64,000 nt of DNA, taken from the NCBI GenBank assembly GCA_002709235.1, contig PAQI01000014.1, positions 1 through 64,000 of the forward strand, given 5' to 3'. The stretch is from Hirschia sp. Lineage in GTDB: Bacteria > Pseudomonadota > Alphaproteobacteria > Caulobacterales > Hyphomonadaceae. A model generated the notes under the pieces. The model made no database searches. It saw only the letters and a list, made by a program, of their open reading frames with translations, and was not told the DNA's origin. Position 1 is the first letter of the stretch. Each line of letters opens with the position of its first letter. Shown one piece after another: positions 38,771-48,231 of this stretch. The position numbers and the translations under genes are program-made.

Positions 38771-39170
38771 TTCCGGTTCGCCCCTGTTCCTCAGGGCTGC
38801 GTGAGCCACTTCTCTGCCGACACCCCCAAAAACCTGCATTCCAGCACCGCTATTCCGCTTGCGCACTCGCTTTGCTTCAAGCGCCATAGGTGGCGTTCTG
38901 CGCCATCTCCGGTAGGCTACGGCACCCCATTGCAATCTTGAGTTTCAGCAGCGCGTCGCACAGCGAAAAAGCGCCCAAATCGCGTGCTGGAACGGCCTGA
39001 TTCTGTGCATATGGAGGGCTGCGACAATGTCTGGTCTTAACCATCTGTCCACGGTCTTGACGACGCCCCCTCCGCACCGCCTGCTCTGACGTGTCGACCA
39101 GAACCGACCAACCAACCGGAACGGGCCATCCAGAACGTGACCCATCCAGAACGCGACAGAGGGACACCAC
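38771..39170. other. Intergenic region before the Tat-exported aminotransferase
   Basis: About 400 bases without a supportable gene. Just before the next start lie three near-identical short units (AACGGGCCATCCAGAACGTGACCCATCCAGAACGCGAC, 39119-39157, with a CCATCCAGAACG direct repeat). The antisense ORF here is not convincing. Confidence 0.45.
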
Positions 39171-40376
39171 ATGAAAACGCCAGACATCATCGACCCTGAT
39201 CAGCCGAATTTCGCATCCACCCGCCGCGGGTGGCTCAAGACAGTCGGGCTGGGCGGAATGAGCGCGGGCGCGCTTGCCCTGGCAGGCGGTTGCGCCACCT
39301 CGGCCACCACCGAAACCGCCGCCGCTGCGGCCATGCCGACGGACCATCTGCCAGACCTGACAGCGCCCACAGATGGCCTGGTGCGACTGTCCTCCAACGA
39401 AAACCCCTTCGGTCCTTCACCAAAAGCGGTGGAGGCCATGTCTAAATATCTGGAATACACAGCCCGTTACGCGGACAAGGAAACCGCCATTCTCGCCGAG
39501 CAGATCGCGGAAATCGAGGGCGTATCGGCTGATCAAGTGGTCATCTCCAATGGGTCCTCACCCATATTGATGGTCTATGGCTACTGGATCGCCACCAATG
39601 GTGGCAAGCTGATCACGTCAATGGCCACCTATGAAGGTGTACCGCGGTCTGCGGAATATTACGGCGCAGAAGTCGACTACGTTCCATTGACTGCCGACTA
39701 TGATTTTGACCTCGACGCCATTGCCGCCAAGGTCACACCAGAGACGACAGCCGTTTATATCTGCAACCCGAATAACCCTGTGGGCCGGGTCGTCGATGCA
39801 GACAAGCTTTATGCCTTCGCCAAGGAAGTTTCCAAGACCACACAGGTCTTCATTGACGAAGCCTATATTGAACTGTCCGACGCCTACCCTGCCAACAAGC
39901 AGACCAGGCTGATCCAGGAAGGATCCAATGTCGTTGTCTGCCGGACATTCTCCAAGATTCACGGCATGGCCGGTCAGCGTCTGGGATATGCCATCCTGCC
40001 AAAGGACGCTGCTGCGTCACTTGGCGCTGCCGTGCGCCTGGGCGGGGTCAATCACCTCGGACAGATCGCCGGCATGGCCAGCCTCAAGGACACGGAAAAC
40101 CTTGAAAAGCAGCGTCTTCAGATCGCCAGGGAGCGTCTGAAGACCGTCGCCGCCATCGAGGAGCTGGGCCTGACCTATGCCAAGAACCCGCAAGGCAATT
40201 TCGTCTATGTGGATACCGGCATGCCGTTCAAGGAATTTGCCGACAAGATGGCAGCAAACGGCGTTCGCGTCGCCGGTCGCGCCTGGCCGGGATATGAGAG
40301 CTGGAGCCGTATTTCCGTCGGCCTGCCTTCCGACACGGATGCCTGCGTGAAAGCATTGAAAGCCGTCTACGCCTGA
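39171..40376 (+). CDS. Tat-exported HisC-like aminotransferase
   Basis: The 401-residue fold-type I PLP enzyme resembles histidinol-phosphate aminotransferase: SSNENPFGPSPKAVEAM, the CNPNNPVG loop near 198, Asp in VFIDEAY (229), and the PLP Lys262 in TFSKIHGMAGQRLGYA. Unlike HisC it begins with a twin-arginine signal (STRRGWLK, then LALAGGC), so it is folded with cofactor and exported, possibly as a lipoprotein. No his genes are nearby, so histidine synthesis is unlikely to be its role. Confidence 0.87.
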   Translation: MKTPDIIDPDQPNFASTRRGWLKTVGLGGMSAGALALAGGCATSATTETAAAAAMPTDHLPDLTAPTDGLVRLSSNENPFGPSPKAVEAMSKYLEYTARYADKETAILAEQIAEIEGVSADQVVISNGSSPILMVYGYWIATNGGKLITSMATYEGVPRSAEYYGAEVDYVPLTADYDFDLDAIAAKVTPETTAVYICNPNNPVGRVVDADKLYAFAKEVSKTTQVFIDEAYIELSDAYPANKQTRLIQEGSNVVVCRTFSKIHGMAGQRLGYAILPKDAAASLGAAVRLGGVNHLGQIAGMASLKDTENLEKQRLQIARERLKTVAAIEELGLTYAKNPQGNFVYVDTGMPFKEFADKMAANGVRVAGRAWPGYESWSRISVGLPSDTDACVKALKAVYA

Positions 40377-40403
40377 CACGCACCTTCATGCCGCAAATGA
40401 TCC

Positions 40404-41057
40404 TTACCGGATCAGTGGGTCAGCTCCGCGTGGAGCGCCCACTTGCGGTGTGTGGGACTTTTCCAACTGATGGGCATGATCGGCAAACTCCGCCGCCAGC
40501 GATATCGCAGGACAGCTCGACAACCGTTGCGCCGGGTTGAAGCTGACAAAAAAGCGAAGCCCCCAGGCTAGAAGCGAAAACCCGATCCCCAGCACGATCA
40601 ATCGCTCGCCAAGCCCCATATCGGACGCCAATAGCGCGCCGCACAGAATAGAGCCTCCCAGCAATGCAGGTTTGACGCCCTGCCCCGCCAGCAAAAGTCT
40701 GTGGCATCTCGTCTGCCCCAGTTCCACTTCCAGATCGGGGCGCGCCAGGGCAATCCGTTCAAGGAGCGCCCTGAGCAAGCTGAAATAGGCAATCTGCGGC
40801 GCACCGCGTCGTTTCAACGTCAATCTGACAACGCGCCCCGGCGCATGAATGGCAAGCGTGAAATGGGGCGCACGCAAAAACCCCGTTTCCTGAAGTTCGG
40901 AAAAGCGCAGCGCCGTGATCTCGTCATAGTCGATCCGGTAGTCCCGCCGCCCGTCTCGAAGCAGGTAAAAGCCATGCTTGCCGATTTCCACGGTCCGGTC
41001 CGCCATCAACAGATGCGGCCGATAGGTAAAGCGCCCGGTCTGGCAATGGGTACGCAT
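40404..41057 (-). CDS. PH-like membrane protein, paralog 2
   Basis: The 217-residue protein shares its layout with the product of 42554: a beta-rich N-terminal PH-like region (DYRIDYDEITALRFSELQ), a helix ending LARPDLEVELG, two membrane helices, then FVSFNPAQRL. The start ATG 41057 is set by GGAAAGG upstream; the TTG at 41078 is less likely. Function unknown. Confidence 0.75.
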   Translation of the reverse strand: MRTHCQTGRFTYRPHLLMADRTVEIGKHGFYLLRDGRRDYRIDYDEITALRFSELQETGFLRAPHFTLAIHAPGRVVRLTLKRRGAPQIAYFSLLRALLERIALARPDLEVELGQTRCHRLLLAGQGVKPALLGGSILCGALLASDMGLGERLIVLGIGFSLLAWGLRFFVSFNPAQRLSSCPAISLAAEFADHAHQLEKSHTPQVGAPRGADPLIR

Positions 41058-41148
41058 GGTGTCTGGCCTTTCCTGCAATAATGCTCGCAGGCAATGTTCC
41101 AGATATCAGCGCTTCAATCTGTGACCCACCTCACGCCGCGGCAGATTA

Positions 41149-41676
41149 TTACGGCGTGATCGCCTCGCCGTCTTCGGCAGGGATAGGTTCACCGAACACG
41201 CGGGTTTCAAGCGTCGCACAGTCTGCAGAGGAAAGATCGGGGGCTTCCATGTCAGCCATGCCCGCACTTTGCTTTGATACAACCCATCCTTCCGCGCCGG
41301 TTTGGGTGTCGCCATCCACTTCGGTGACGGACGCAAAGGTGAAGGTTGCACCATCGTTTGTCTGACCGTCGCTCAAAATTGTGTCGAAAGCTGCGAAGTA
41401 ACCGGCATCCTCCATGTGGATCACACCATAATGCGACCCGGACACCGTTCCATCCTCGGCAAAGGTCAGCTCAAGTGCTTCGGTGGTATTCTCGTCTTCG
41501 TGAAACCAGCAGTGCTGACCGGTCAACCCAGCCTGCATTTCGGTCACGGCGGGCTCTGATGTCTCAACAGCCACTGTCTCGCTGACGGCCTCGGTCGCCT
41601 CTTTCGTTTCCGGCTCGCATGCTGCCAATGCGACTATCGCCAACAGTCCGATGACCCCTGAACCCATTTTGCGCAT
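41149..41676 (-). CDS. Lipoprotein of unknown function
   Basis: The 175-residue product has a lipobox (VALAAC), a Thr/Glu/Val-rich linker, and a beta-rich domain (LTFAEDGTVSGSHYGVIH, ATFTFASVTEV) with a Cys near each end. No family recognised. It ends close to the PH-like paralog 2. Confidence 0.7.
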   Translation of the reverse strand: MRKMGSGVIGLLAIVALAACEPETKEATEAVSETVAVETSEPAVTEMQAGLTGQHCWFHEDENTTEALELTFAEDGTVSGSHYGVIHMEDAGYFAAFDTILSDGQTNDGATFTFASVTEVDGDTQTGAEGWVVSKQSAGMADMEAPDLSSADCATLETRVFGEPIPAEDGEAITP

Positions 41677-41776
41677 GTCTTGTTTCCTCCTGCCAATCTA
41701 CCCCAATGCACAGCACAGTGTCGGCTAATCATGGCGGCGACAAGTCGGATTCACGCCGCCCCGTCACAATGGTCCA

Positions 41777-42475
41777 TCACAATGGTAATGTTCCGGGAAG
41801 CACAGGTGCCTGCAGGCTGGGTGCCCCCAATCTGTCGTTCACCCGGAACCAGCCTGCAATGGAATAACGGTCCCGACGCGCCGACAACACTTCATGCGGA
41901 ATGTCCTCGGAGAGAAAGAGCGCCAATGTTCCCATTTCTGGCGGCACCATGATGATCGGCACGAGCGCTTCATCATCTGAAAAGATCGCCAGTGCGCCAC
42001 CATCATCCAGATCGCCCTCACCGGTTTTCCAGTCCTCATTGAGATAGAACACGGTCGAAAGCACCCTGTTGCGTGCCCCCTTGAACGCATCGCGGTGGCG
42101 CGCATAAAACGCACCCGGCTCATAAACCGCATAATGGGATTCATAGGAAAACAGGCCCATGAACAGGGCACGGTTGACCGCCAGCCTCACCGTTTCCATG
42201 ATATCCAGATAGGCTGCCTGCGGCGTACTCCGCGCATTGAGCCAGCGGATCTTGTCTCGCCGGATCGAGCGGTCCTGCTGATAGTCATCAGCGCGCCCCA
42301 CGCCCGCAATGGTCAGCATTTTCTCGCCGTGCAATTGTTGCGCTTCTGCCAGCAGATCCCGCGCCAATTGCAATGGAACGACATCATAAGCCACGGCCCA
42401 GCCCGTATCGGCGAGCGCGGCCAGCCAGTTCCAGCGCACTGGATCGGTTCGGACTGGATCGGACAACATTGCCAC
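41777..42475 (-). CDS. 2-oxoglutarate/Fe(II) oxygenase, prolyl-hydroxylase type
   Basis: The 232-residue protein has the metal triad HxD in YARHRDAF and a distal His in DIPHEVL, with Arg in RYSIAGWFR for 2-oxoglutarate. YYLN-like VFYLNEDWKTGEGD is typical of the P4H/SM-20 group (EGL-9-like). Such enzymes hydroxylate proteins or small molecules; the target is unknown. Confidence 0.87.
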   Translation of the reverse strand: MAMLSDPVRTDPVRWNWLAALADTGWAVAYDVVPLQLARDLLAEAQQLHGEKMLTIAGVGRADDYQQDRSIRRDKIRWLNARSTPQAAYLDIMETVRLAVNRALFMGLFSYESHYAVYEPGAFYARHRDAFKGARNRVLSTVFYLNEDWKTGEGDLDDGGALAIFSDDEALVPIIMVPPEMGTLALFLSEDIPHEVLSARRDRYSIAGWFRVNDRLGAPSLQAPVLPGTLPL

Positions 42476-42553
42476 GCGGCTTTCATGTAAGGAAACGACC
42501 AGCGCGCTTACATCCCTGCCGGATTTTACACAAGCTGTTATTGTCTGATCGTT

Positions 42554-43183
42554 TCAGCTGGCCACCACATCACCCAGCTTGATGGCCTTGTAGCCTGCCG
42601 ATACGCCATTTCGTGTTTCCAGCGATTTCACAAGCTCCGGCAAGCGACAGCCTGGCAATTTGCGCAAGGGATTGAACGAGGCAATGAGAGACGCGCCACT
42701 GAACACACTTCCCAGCCCCATCAATGCCGATGACAGGCGCGCCATCGCTGACAGATCCGATATCGATGCCATCAGGAAGAAGCCACCACCAATTCCCAGT
42801 GTGAAGATCCCGATACAACTGAGCATGAGGCGATAGCTGAAACCGGCCCCCAATTGCACATCCAGATCGGGTCGCGCGAGATGAAGCTGTTTCAGGCAAT
42901 CGCAGACGGCCCTCAGATAGGTCGCGGCATGGTCATCCTCCAGGCTGGATGTGAGCGTGAAGCGCTCGCCACCACCTTGCAGGACCAGCGCGAAATAATG
43001 CGTGTCATGCTGCACGATTTCGCTGAAGCGCACTTTTTCAACATCCCGGAAATACATGATGCGGGTCCGCCCGGAACGGGTGCGCCGGGTGATGCTCTGC
43101 TCATCGACAAGCACATGGCGTGGTGCTGCTGCGATGGCCGCCTTGTAGACATAATTGCGCGGCGTGAAATTGAACGATGTCAT
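42554..43183 (-). CDS. PH-like membrane protein, paralog 3
   Basis: The 209-residue protein has a beta-rich N-terminal region (HVLVDEQSITRRTRSGRTRIMYF, VEKVRFSEI), a helix ending LARPDLDVQLG, two membrane helices, and IASFNPLRKL. Start 43183 follows AGGA. Clear paralog of the gene at 40404 and more distant from 37162. Confidence 0.75.
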   Translation of the reverse strand: MTSFNFTPRNYVYKAAIAAAPRHVLVDEQSITRRTRSGRTRIMYFRDVEKVRFSEIVQHDTHYFALVLQGGGERFTLTSSLEDDHAATYLRAVCDCLKQLHLARPDLDVQLGAGFSYRLMLSCIGIFTLGIGGGFFLMASISDLSAMARLSSALMGLGSVFSGASLIASFNPLRKLPGCRLPELVKSLETRNGVSAGYKAIKLGDVVAS

Positions 43184-43432
43184 GATGAAAATCCTGTCCT
43201 TTGAAACCGTCCGGACAGAGTGGGCGCATAGGCATGTTCGCGCTGTGAGTTGGATCACATGACGTCAGATTCCCCTTTGTAGGGAAACATCCCCAAACAA
43301 ATCCCTTATCCATTGTATTTTATGGATAATTTTCATCCCATTCACCATTGAGTTGTCTGGAAAAACGAGGTGATCGCGGTTAACGTGCCGCTCGGGAGCA
43401 CGTCGCCTTTACCCGGTTTCGGGATGTATATT

Positions 43433-44212
43433 ATGACATTGACAACTGAGAAAACGCGGTCGAAATCGCCAGAATATATCGCATTGTTTGCCAGCCTTGC
43501 CGCAGCCCTTTTCCTGTCTGCCTGCGGCTCGAAGGAAGGCACCGGTGCAAGCAAGCAGACCGAAATTCTGACCTCAATCGCAGCCGACACTATCGCATCA
43601 AAGCCTGACAGCCTGTATCCGGATCTTGATGCCTGCCCCGATGATGGTCCGCGCCTGCCGCTGTCACGCATCTGCGCTGGACGCGCGGTGAATTATCTAC
43701 AGACAAGCGCGCCTGAAGACCTGCCCATCCCGGACGGATGCCATTGGGAGGTTCGAGAACTGCCCTTCGCGGTTGATGTCATGCTCTATCACGCGCTGAC
43801 CTGCGGCGACCGCGAGACCCGGCTTTCCTATTCGGCAGGAGCCCACAAGGCCACATTCACCTATCAGGCTTCTGCCCTTCAGGATGATGGTATGATTGGC
43901 AAGACTGTTGTGGAAGTGTTCAGCAAGGTGCCCGGTCAGGATGATTTTCGCATGCGCACCACCTATACCGAAGCCGAAGGCGTGGACCCGACTTTCTGCG
44001 AAGTGCGCGATGCCGGACCGCAATATCCGTTGAACGCGCGCATCATTGCCGCCCGTGATGATCTGCCCAATGTCAATTGTGGGCCGAATGCCGTGTCAGA
44101 TGAAAGTGATCATTTCTGGCTGAGCGACGAAAACAACATCTACGCATTCAGCCTGTCCAAGGGACAATGGGATATCGACCCTGTCTCCTTCATCCCGGTC
44201 ACACCGCGATGA
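43433..44212 (+). CDS. Lipoprotein of unknown function
   Basis: The 259-residue product has a lipobox (FLSAC, about residue 31) and a mature domain with six or more Cys and Trp/Tyr-rich strands (CHWEVRELPFAVDVMLYHALTC). The end (DHFWLSDENNIYAFSLSKGQWD) looks beta-rich. No family recognised. The start could also be 9 or 63 bases further upstream. Confidence 0.68.
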   Translation: MTLTTEKTRSKSPEYIALFASLAAALFLSACGSKEGTGASKQTEILTSIAADTIASKPDSLYPDLDACPDDGPRLPLSRICAGRAVNYLQTSAPEDLPIPDGCHWEVRELPFAVDVMLYHALTCGDRETRLSYSAGAHKATFTYQASALQDDGMIGKTVVEVFSKVPGQDDFRMRTTYTEAEGVDPTFCEVRDAGPQYPLNARIIAARDDLPNVNCGPNAVSDESDHFWLSDENNIYAFSLSKGQWDIDPVSFIPVTPR

Positions 44213-44241
44213 CATCTCGTCTGTTGGCCTATATCCGCTGA

Positions 44242-44568
44242 TCAGAACAGGTAGAGCGCGTCATCGTCAGCGCCATTTTCAGAAGCTTCCATGACGCATC
44301 CATGCGCCGGAAGCTTCGAAATAACGCGAACGCCTTCACCGTTCTCGATATCTGCGAGTTTTACAAAGCCAGCAGGGCCACTATCGGCATCAACCGGCAG
44401 GTAAGCCCGGTCATTGGTGCAGATATCTGACGACGCAATATTCTGCCCTTCGACTTGTGCAACCCTGACCGTTTCAGCACGATCAGACGAGTCGAACATG
44501 GGGTCCGCAAATGCCTGCGCACCTGTCGATCCAACCAATAGGGTTATGGCTATCAAATATGTCTTCAT
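44242..44568 (-). CDS. Small exported protein of unknown function
   Basis: The 108-residue product has a signal peptide (MKTYLIAITLLVGSTGAQA) and a short mature part with two Cys. The start at 44568 follows a GGGATCC spacer region. No family recognised. Confidence 0.6.
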   Translation of the reverse strand: MKTYLIAITLLVGSTGAQAFADPMFDSSDRAETVRVAQVEGQNIASSDICTNDRAYLPVDADSGPAGFVKLADIENGEGVRVISKLPAHGCVMEASENGADDDALYLF

Positions 44569-44658
44569 GGATCCCAGCTCCATTCACTAATAAAGTATGA
44601 ATGGATGACGGGGCAAAAGGTTCCCTGACGGAATCACATGCGGAAATTATATGCCCCG

Positions 44659-45735
44659 CTACTCCTCCAGCCTTGCATTGATCAGATAGTCCATCGCATC
44701 ACGGTCGACCTCAAGCGCACCCAGTCTGCGCAGGGCTTCATCGGCATCCTTGAGGAAGTCTGGTGTCAGGGTCATGCCGCCAATCTGCAAGGCCGCCTCA
44801 TAGCGGTCACGGGCCGCATCCAGATCACCCGCCATCTCCGCACAGGCGGCCAGATTATAGGCCAGCGCCGGATCTTCTTCGCCAAAGCGCTCATCCATCG
44901 TCTCGAACAGCGCACAGGCCGCCTGCCCGCGACCATCCTCCGCCAGAGACACAGCCTGGGCAAATCCATTTGTCAGATCCATGTAAGGCAGGCTTGGCGA
45001 TGTCATCAGCCGGGCTTTCTGGCTGCGTGTATAGGGCGCGATCTCCCGGCGCAGTCGGCCCGAAAGGGAATGCAAAAGGTTACGCTCCATTTCGGGCGCA
45101 GCTGGATCGAGCCGGCTGTGATGCCCGCCATGACGCCAGCCCTCGCCGCGCTCCCTGCAGCGCTTGTCGCTGTCATCATCACTGAACAGCCGGTCGACGA
45201 CAATCTGGCCCGATCTCACATCCACCAGCACCATGCGTGCGGTCGCCCGTGCCTCGAAATCACGGCAGGCGACTTCATATTCCTTGCGCGTTTCACAGTC
45301 GAACAACCCGTCCCACTCCACGCATTTCTTGCGCATCTCGTAATAGACATGGCTGGCCCAGCTATCGGTATCGACATCGCCATACCACACACCATCCAGC
45401 CCATAGGCCTCGCCGAACTCGATCGCGCGGGCCTGAGCTGACGGGCCAAATCCGCCGGAATAAAGCGCCGGGTCTCCTGTGGGGGCGGTCACATCAAACC
45501 AGGGGGCCCCTTCAAACCGGGCTTCGCGCAGACTGGCATCGAAAGACCGGGCAAACTCCCCGCCATGCCAGCCGGAAAATCCGAGCACAGCAACCCGGCG
45601 CAGGCTGGCGGCGTGAGAATTGGCGGCAGGTTCGGCGACCGTGTAGCTCAATCCCGGCGTGGATGCGCAGGAGACAAGCGCCAGCGCCCCTCCGATGAGT
45701 GCCGTGATACGAGATAAGATCCGCCAATCTGCCAT
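44659..45735 (-). CDS. Lipoprotein with TPR-like C-terminus
   Basis: The 358-residue product starts at 45735 behind GGAGG and has a lipobox (ALVSC). The middle resembles CsgG-type outer membrane lipoproteins (RRVAVLGFSG, DGVWYGDVDTD, ARMVLVDVRSGQIVVDRLF). The end has tetratricopeptide-like helices (PALAYNLAACAEMAGDLDAARDRYEAAL). A role in secretion or envelope assembly is a guess. Confidence 0.72.
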   Translation of the reverse strand: MADWRILSRITALIGGALALVSCASTPGLSYTVAEPAANSHAASLRRVAVLGFSGWHGGEFARSFDASLREARFEGAPWFDVTAPTGDPALYSGGFGPSAQARAIEFGEAYGLDGVWYGDVDTDSWASHVYYEMRKKCVEWDGLFDCETRKEYEVACRDFEARATARMVLVDVRSGQIVVDRLFSDDDSDKRCRERGEGWRHGGHHSRLDPAAPEMERNLLHSLSGRLRREIAPYTRSQKARLMTSPSLPYMDLTNGFAQAVSLAEDGRGQAACALFETMDERFGEEDPALAYNLAACAEMAGDLDAARDRYEAALQIGGMTLTPDFLKDADEALRRLGALEVDRDAMDYLINARLEE

Positions 45736-45921
45736 AAGCCTGTCCTCCACTGACCTGTCTGGCATTCAATCGGGGCGAAATCCCGTCAATGGCAGGGCAT
45801 TCGACCGATAAAATGAAGGTTTTGAAAGACTGGGCTCCCGAATATGAACTGGCGCTGAACGAACCCCTCATTGAACCACCGCGACACCCTTCAGCATCGC
45901 GATAGCCAGTGATCTACCCGA

Positions 45922-46542
45922 TCAGCCAATCCGGCGTGCAGTTCCATTGCCATAGCCAGCTGTGTTGCGGTCAATCATCGTATAGACATCCGTCATTTGC
46001 TTGCGCTGCGGCGAGCTCTCGTTCAACCGGATTTGCAAGCTGTTGCCCTGCATGCCGGCAACCTGCCACGTGCCTGCACCTTGCAATGTGCCCTGACGAT
46101 CCTGATAGACAGACCGGTATTGGCCATCCGGGTAGAATGTCGTGGTCATCACAGCCTGCTGTCCCTCGAAACGCCATGTGCCGACCATGTACTGGCTGGC
46201 GTCCATTTCCTGGCCGCTGCTCTGTGCGCCCATCTGGCGACCTGTCTGCCCACCCGCCTGGTTGAAGCCACCTTGACCGGCCTGATTGAAACCGCCCTGT
46301 CCAAATCCGTTCTGGTTCATGGCTGGCTGGTTCATACCATTCTGGCCAAGCTGGCCCTGTCCCATCTGGGTCTGCCCATATCCGCCAGACTGTCCATAGC
46401 TGCCCTGATCATATCCGGCCTGAACTGGCGTCTCATCATTGTCCAGCGCCACCACCACGAGCAACCCAACAATGGCCGCACCTATGGCGAGTGTCTTGTT
46501 ACGGCCTTGCAGCTTCAGCATTTCCGGAAAGGTCTTCAACAT
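45922..46542 (-). CDS. Membrane protein with Gln/Gly/Asn-rich linker
   Basis: The 206-residue product has one membrane helix (TLAIGAAIVGLLVVVAL), a low-complexity linker (residues about 45-110) with repeats such as GQGGFNQAGQGGFNQAG, and a compact C-terminal domain (VGTWRFEGQQAVMTTTFYPDGQYRSVYQ) like small lipocalin or DUF-type stress proteins. The start at 46542 is preferred because AGGAG directly abuts the ATG at 46548. Confidence 0.7.
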   Translation of the reverse strand: MLKTFPEMLKLQGRNKTLAIGAAIVGLLVVVALDNDETPVQAGYDQGSYGQSGGYGQTQMGQGQLGQNGMNQPAMNQNGFGQGGFNQAGQGGFNQAGGQTGRQMGAQSSGQEMDASQYMVGTWRFEGQQAVMTTTFYPDGQYRSVYQDRQGTLQGAGTWQVAGMQGNSLQIRLNESSPQRKQMTDVYTMIDRNTAGYGNGTARRIG

Positions 46543-46668
46543 TGTCATCTCCTGGGTCAGTTCACCATGCCGGCTCTGACCGGCTGTTGAACCTGTTCTA
46601 GGAGAGATGACCGCGCGCCGATGTGAGCTGTGTCACATGCCGGCAAAAACCGGATCGTTGGACAAGGA

Positions 46669-47166
46669 TCAGGAAAAGCCCGGCAATCCAAGGAAGGCAT
46701 GAAAGCAGTGCAGGACAGCCACGACTGAGATCACAACCCAGACGCCGATATCAAACAGGGTCGAACGATGCTGAAACCGCCGGACACCCTCATCCCCGTC
46801 CATTGCATCACGACCCTCCCGTCGCGTCGCAAGATAGTTTTCCCAGCCCATCAGATGCTCGGTCCTGAAAACATTCTCGATCCGGCGCAGATACTGGGCA
46901 TGCAGGGAGACCATCCTGTGCCGGTGAATGGTCAGCGTCAGGCAGAACAGGCCCGCGACAACAGCCACAACCGACATCGCCTTGTAGATTGAAGGATCCT
47001 GCGTATAGCTCCACATCAATCCTGCAATGCCACCGGGAATGACCAGCCTCTGCACAAACCGGATATCCGCCACCAGTCGATAGATATCGTCGCGCAGAAT
47101 ACGGTGTTCCTGCAGGTGAAACTGCACCATGGCGTCATCCATGACCCGCTCGTCGTCCACCGGCAT
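46669..47166 (-). CDS. Membrane protein of unknown function
   Basis: The 165-residue protein (start MPVDDERVMDD, 47166) has a central pair of membrane helices (VIPGGIAGLMW and AMSVVAVVAGLFCLTLTI) and a C-terminal one. The cytosolic segment RIENVFRTEHLMGWE lies between. Longer starts at 47193 or 47247 would overlap the cupin gene. No family recognised. Confidence 0.65.
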   Translation of the reverse strand: MPVDDERVMDDAMVQFHLQEHRILRDDIYRLVADIRFVQRLVIPGGIAGLMWSYTQDPSIYKAMSVVAVVAGLFCLTLTIHRHRMVSLHAQYLRRIENVFRTEHLMGWENYLATRREGRDAMDGDEGVRRFQHRSTLFDIGVWVVISVVAVLHCFHAFLGLPGFS

Positions 47167-47173
47167 CCCCGCT

Positions 47174-47671
47174 TCAGCTCCCCTCTTCGCCATCCCAATA
47201 ATCGAGCCCGTCTTCAGACCGCCCCACATGGCGAAACCGCGTTCCATCCGGGCGCTTGCTGCTCACCAGGAACTTGCCGCTATCGGGATATTCGCAGACC
47301 TCGATGTCGGACTTTGACGAGATCGACAGATATTTCAAAGGCCCCTCACCCACATTGGTCAGCTTGTGCGCATATTCCGGCCCACCTCGCGGTGCACCCA
47401 GAACATCACCCGCCTTCACCTGATAGACATCCTGCCCGAAACGATATTCACCGACACCTTCGAGAATGACAAACATCTCGTCTTCGCGATGATGCACATG
47501 AAACGGGCAGCCAGACTTGCCCGGCGGCACCTCGCTATAGGCCGCACCAATCTGCGTCAGGCCCAGCGCATCACCGATCCCGGCATCCTGGCTCTCATAG
47601 GCTGCCCCCTGGCTGAAAGGTGTCAGTTCAGCCTCTGCAATGCGAAAGACCGGATCGAGTTTGCCGCTCAC
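47174..47671 (-). CDS. Cupin-domain protein
   Basis: The 165-residue protein has cupin motif 1 (PFHVHHREDEMFVILEG, metal-binding His and Glu) and motif 2 (KAGDVLGAPRGGPEYAH). Last in an operon with ArsR, SRPBCC and DUF4287 genes, overlapping the previous gene by ATGA. Substrate unknown. Confidence 0.85.
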   Translation of the reverse strand: MSGKLDPVFRIAEAELTPFSQGAAYESQDAGIGDALGLTQIGAAYSEVPPGKSGCPFHVHHREDEMFVILEGVGEYRFGQDVYQVKAGDVLGAPRGGPEYAHKLTNVGEGPLKYLSISSKSDIEVCEYPDSGKFLVSSKRPDGTRFRHVGRSEDGLDYWDGEEGS

Positions 47672-48219
47672 TGCGCACCATCCCAGGCCTGTGTGATCCA
47701 GCTCAGCACCTCGTCATCCACATCCTCGGCAGAGGCCAGTTTCACCCGATGCGTACACATGGCGTTCCACTTGCCCGCCTCTTCCAATCGCCCCTGCGGC
47801 GCGACGCCCTTCATGTTGAGGCCAAGATCCATGCGGGTCTTTGTCGAGGGTTGCACAAGGGCAAACTGCTTTGCCCGGCGCAGTGAGACATAGGTTTTCT
47901 TGGGGCTGATCTCGACACCCTCCAGCGTCGATGCATGCGCCATGATCGCATCATGAATGGGTTTCAGGCTTTCCTTGCCCTTGTACTGGGCCGAGACAAG
48001 ATCATCCGCCGAGGCCTCGCCATGCCCCTTCGACATATGCATGACGAGATTGGCAAAGCCATGCGTCATGGCATGATCGGTCTTGAGCATCTTGATGATC
48101 TCACCGGGCTTTTGCAGCCCGCTGGACGCCACGATCTTCAGCCAGTCTTCCAGTGGCTTGCCCGTTTTTTCCGTCAAGTTCGCTATCATCGAGTCGCGCA
48201 TTTCCTCTGGTGTAGCCAT
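47668..48219 (-). CDS. DUF4287/DUF5655 protein
   Basis: The 183-residue protein has a DUF4287 N-terminus (LTEKTGKPLEDWLKIVASSG, DHAMTHGFANLVMHM) and a DUF5655-like C-terminus (ISPKKTYVSLRRAKQFALVQPSTKTRMDLGL). Both are uncharacterised, the latter often seen in transport or DNA-related contexts. Ribosome binding site GAGGGGAAAG. Confidence 0.82.
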   Translation of the reverse strand: MATPEEMRDSMIANLTEKTGKPLEDWLKIVASSGLQKPGEIIKMLKTDHAMTHGFANLVMHMSKGHGEASADDLVSAQYKGKESLKPIHDAIMAHASTLEGVEISPKKTYVSLRRAKQFALVQPSTKTRMDLGLNMKGVAPQGRLEEAGKWNAMCTHRVKLASAEDVDDEVLSWITQAWDGAQ

Positions 48220-48231
48220 GTCTCTTTCCCC

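Noticed and set aside
39119..39157. Short direct repeat as an operator of the aminotransferase gene
   Set aside because: Only two copies of CCATCCAGAACG with no symmetry; it may be chance duplication.
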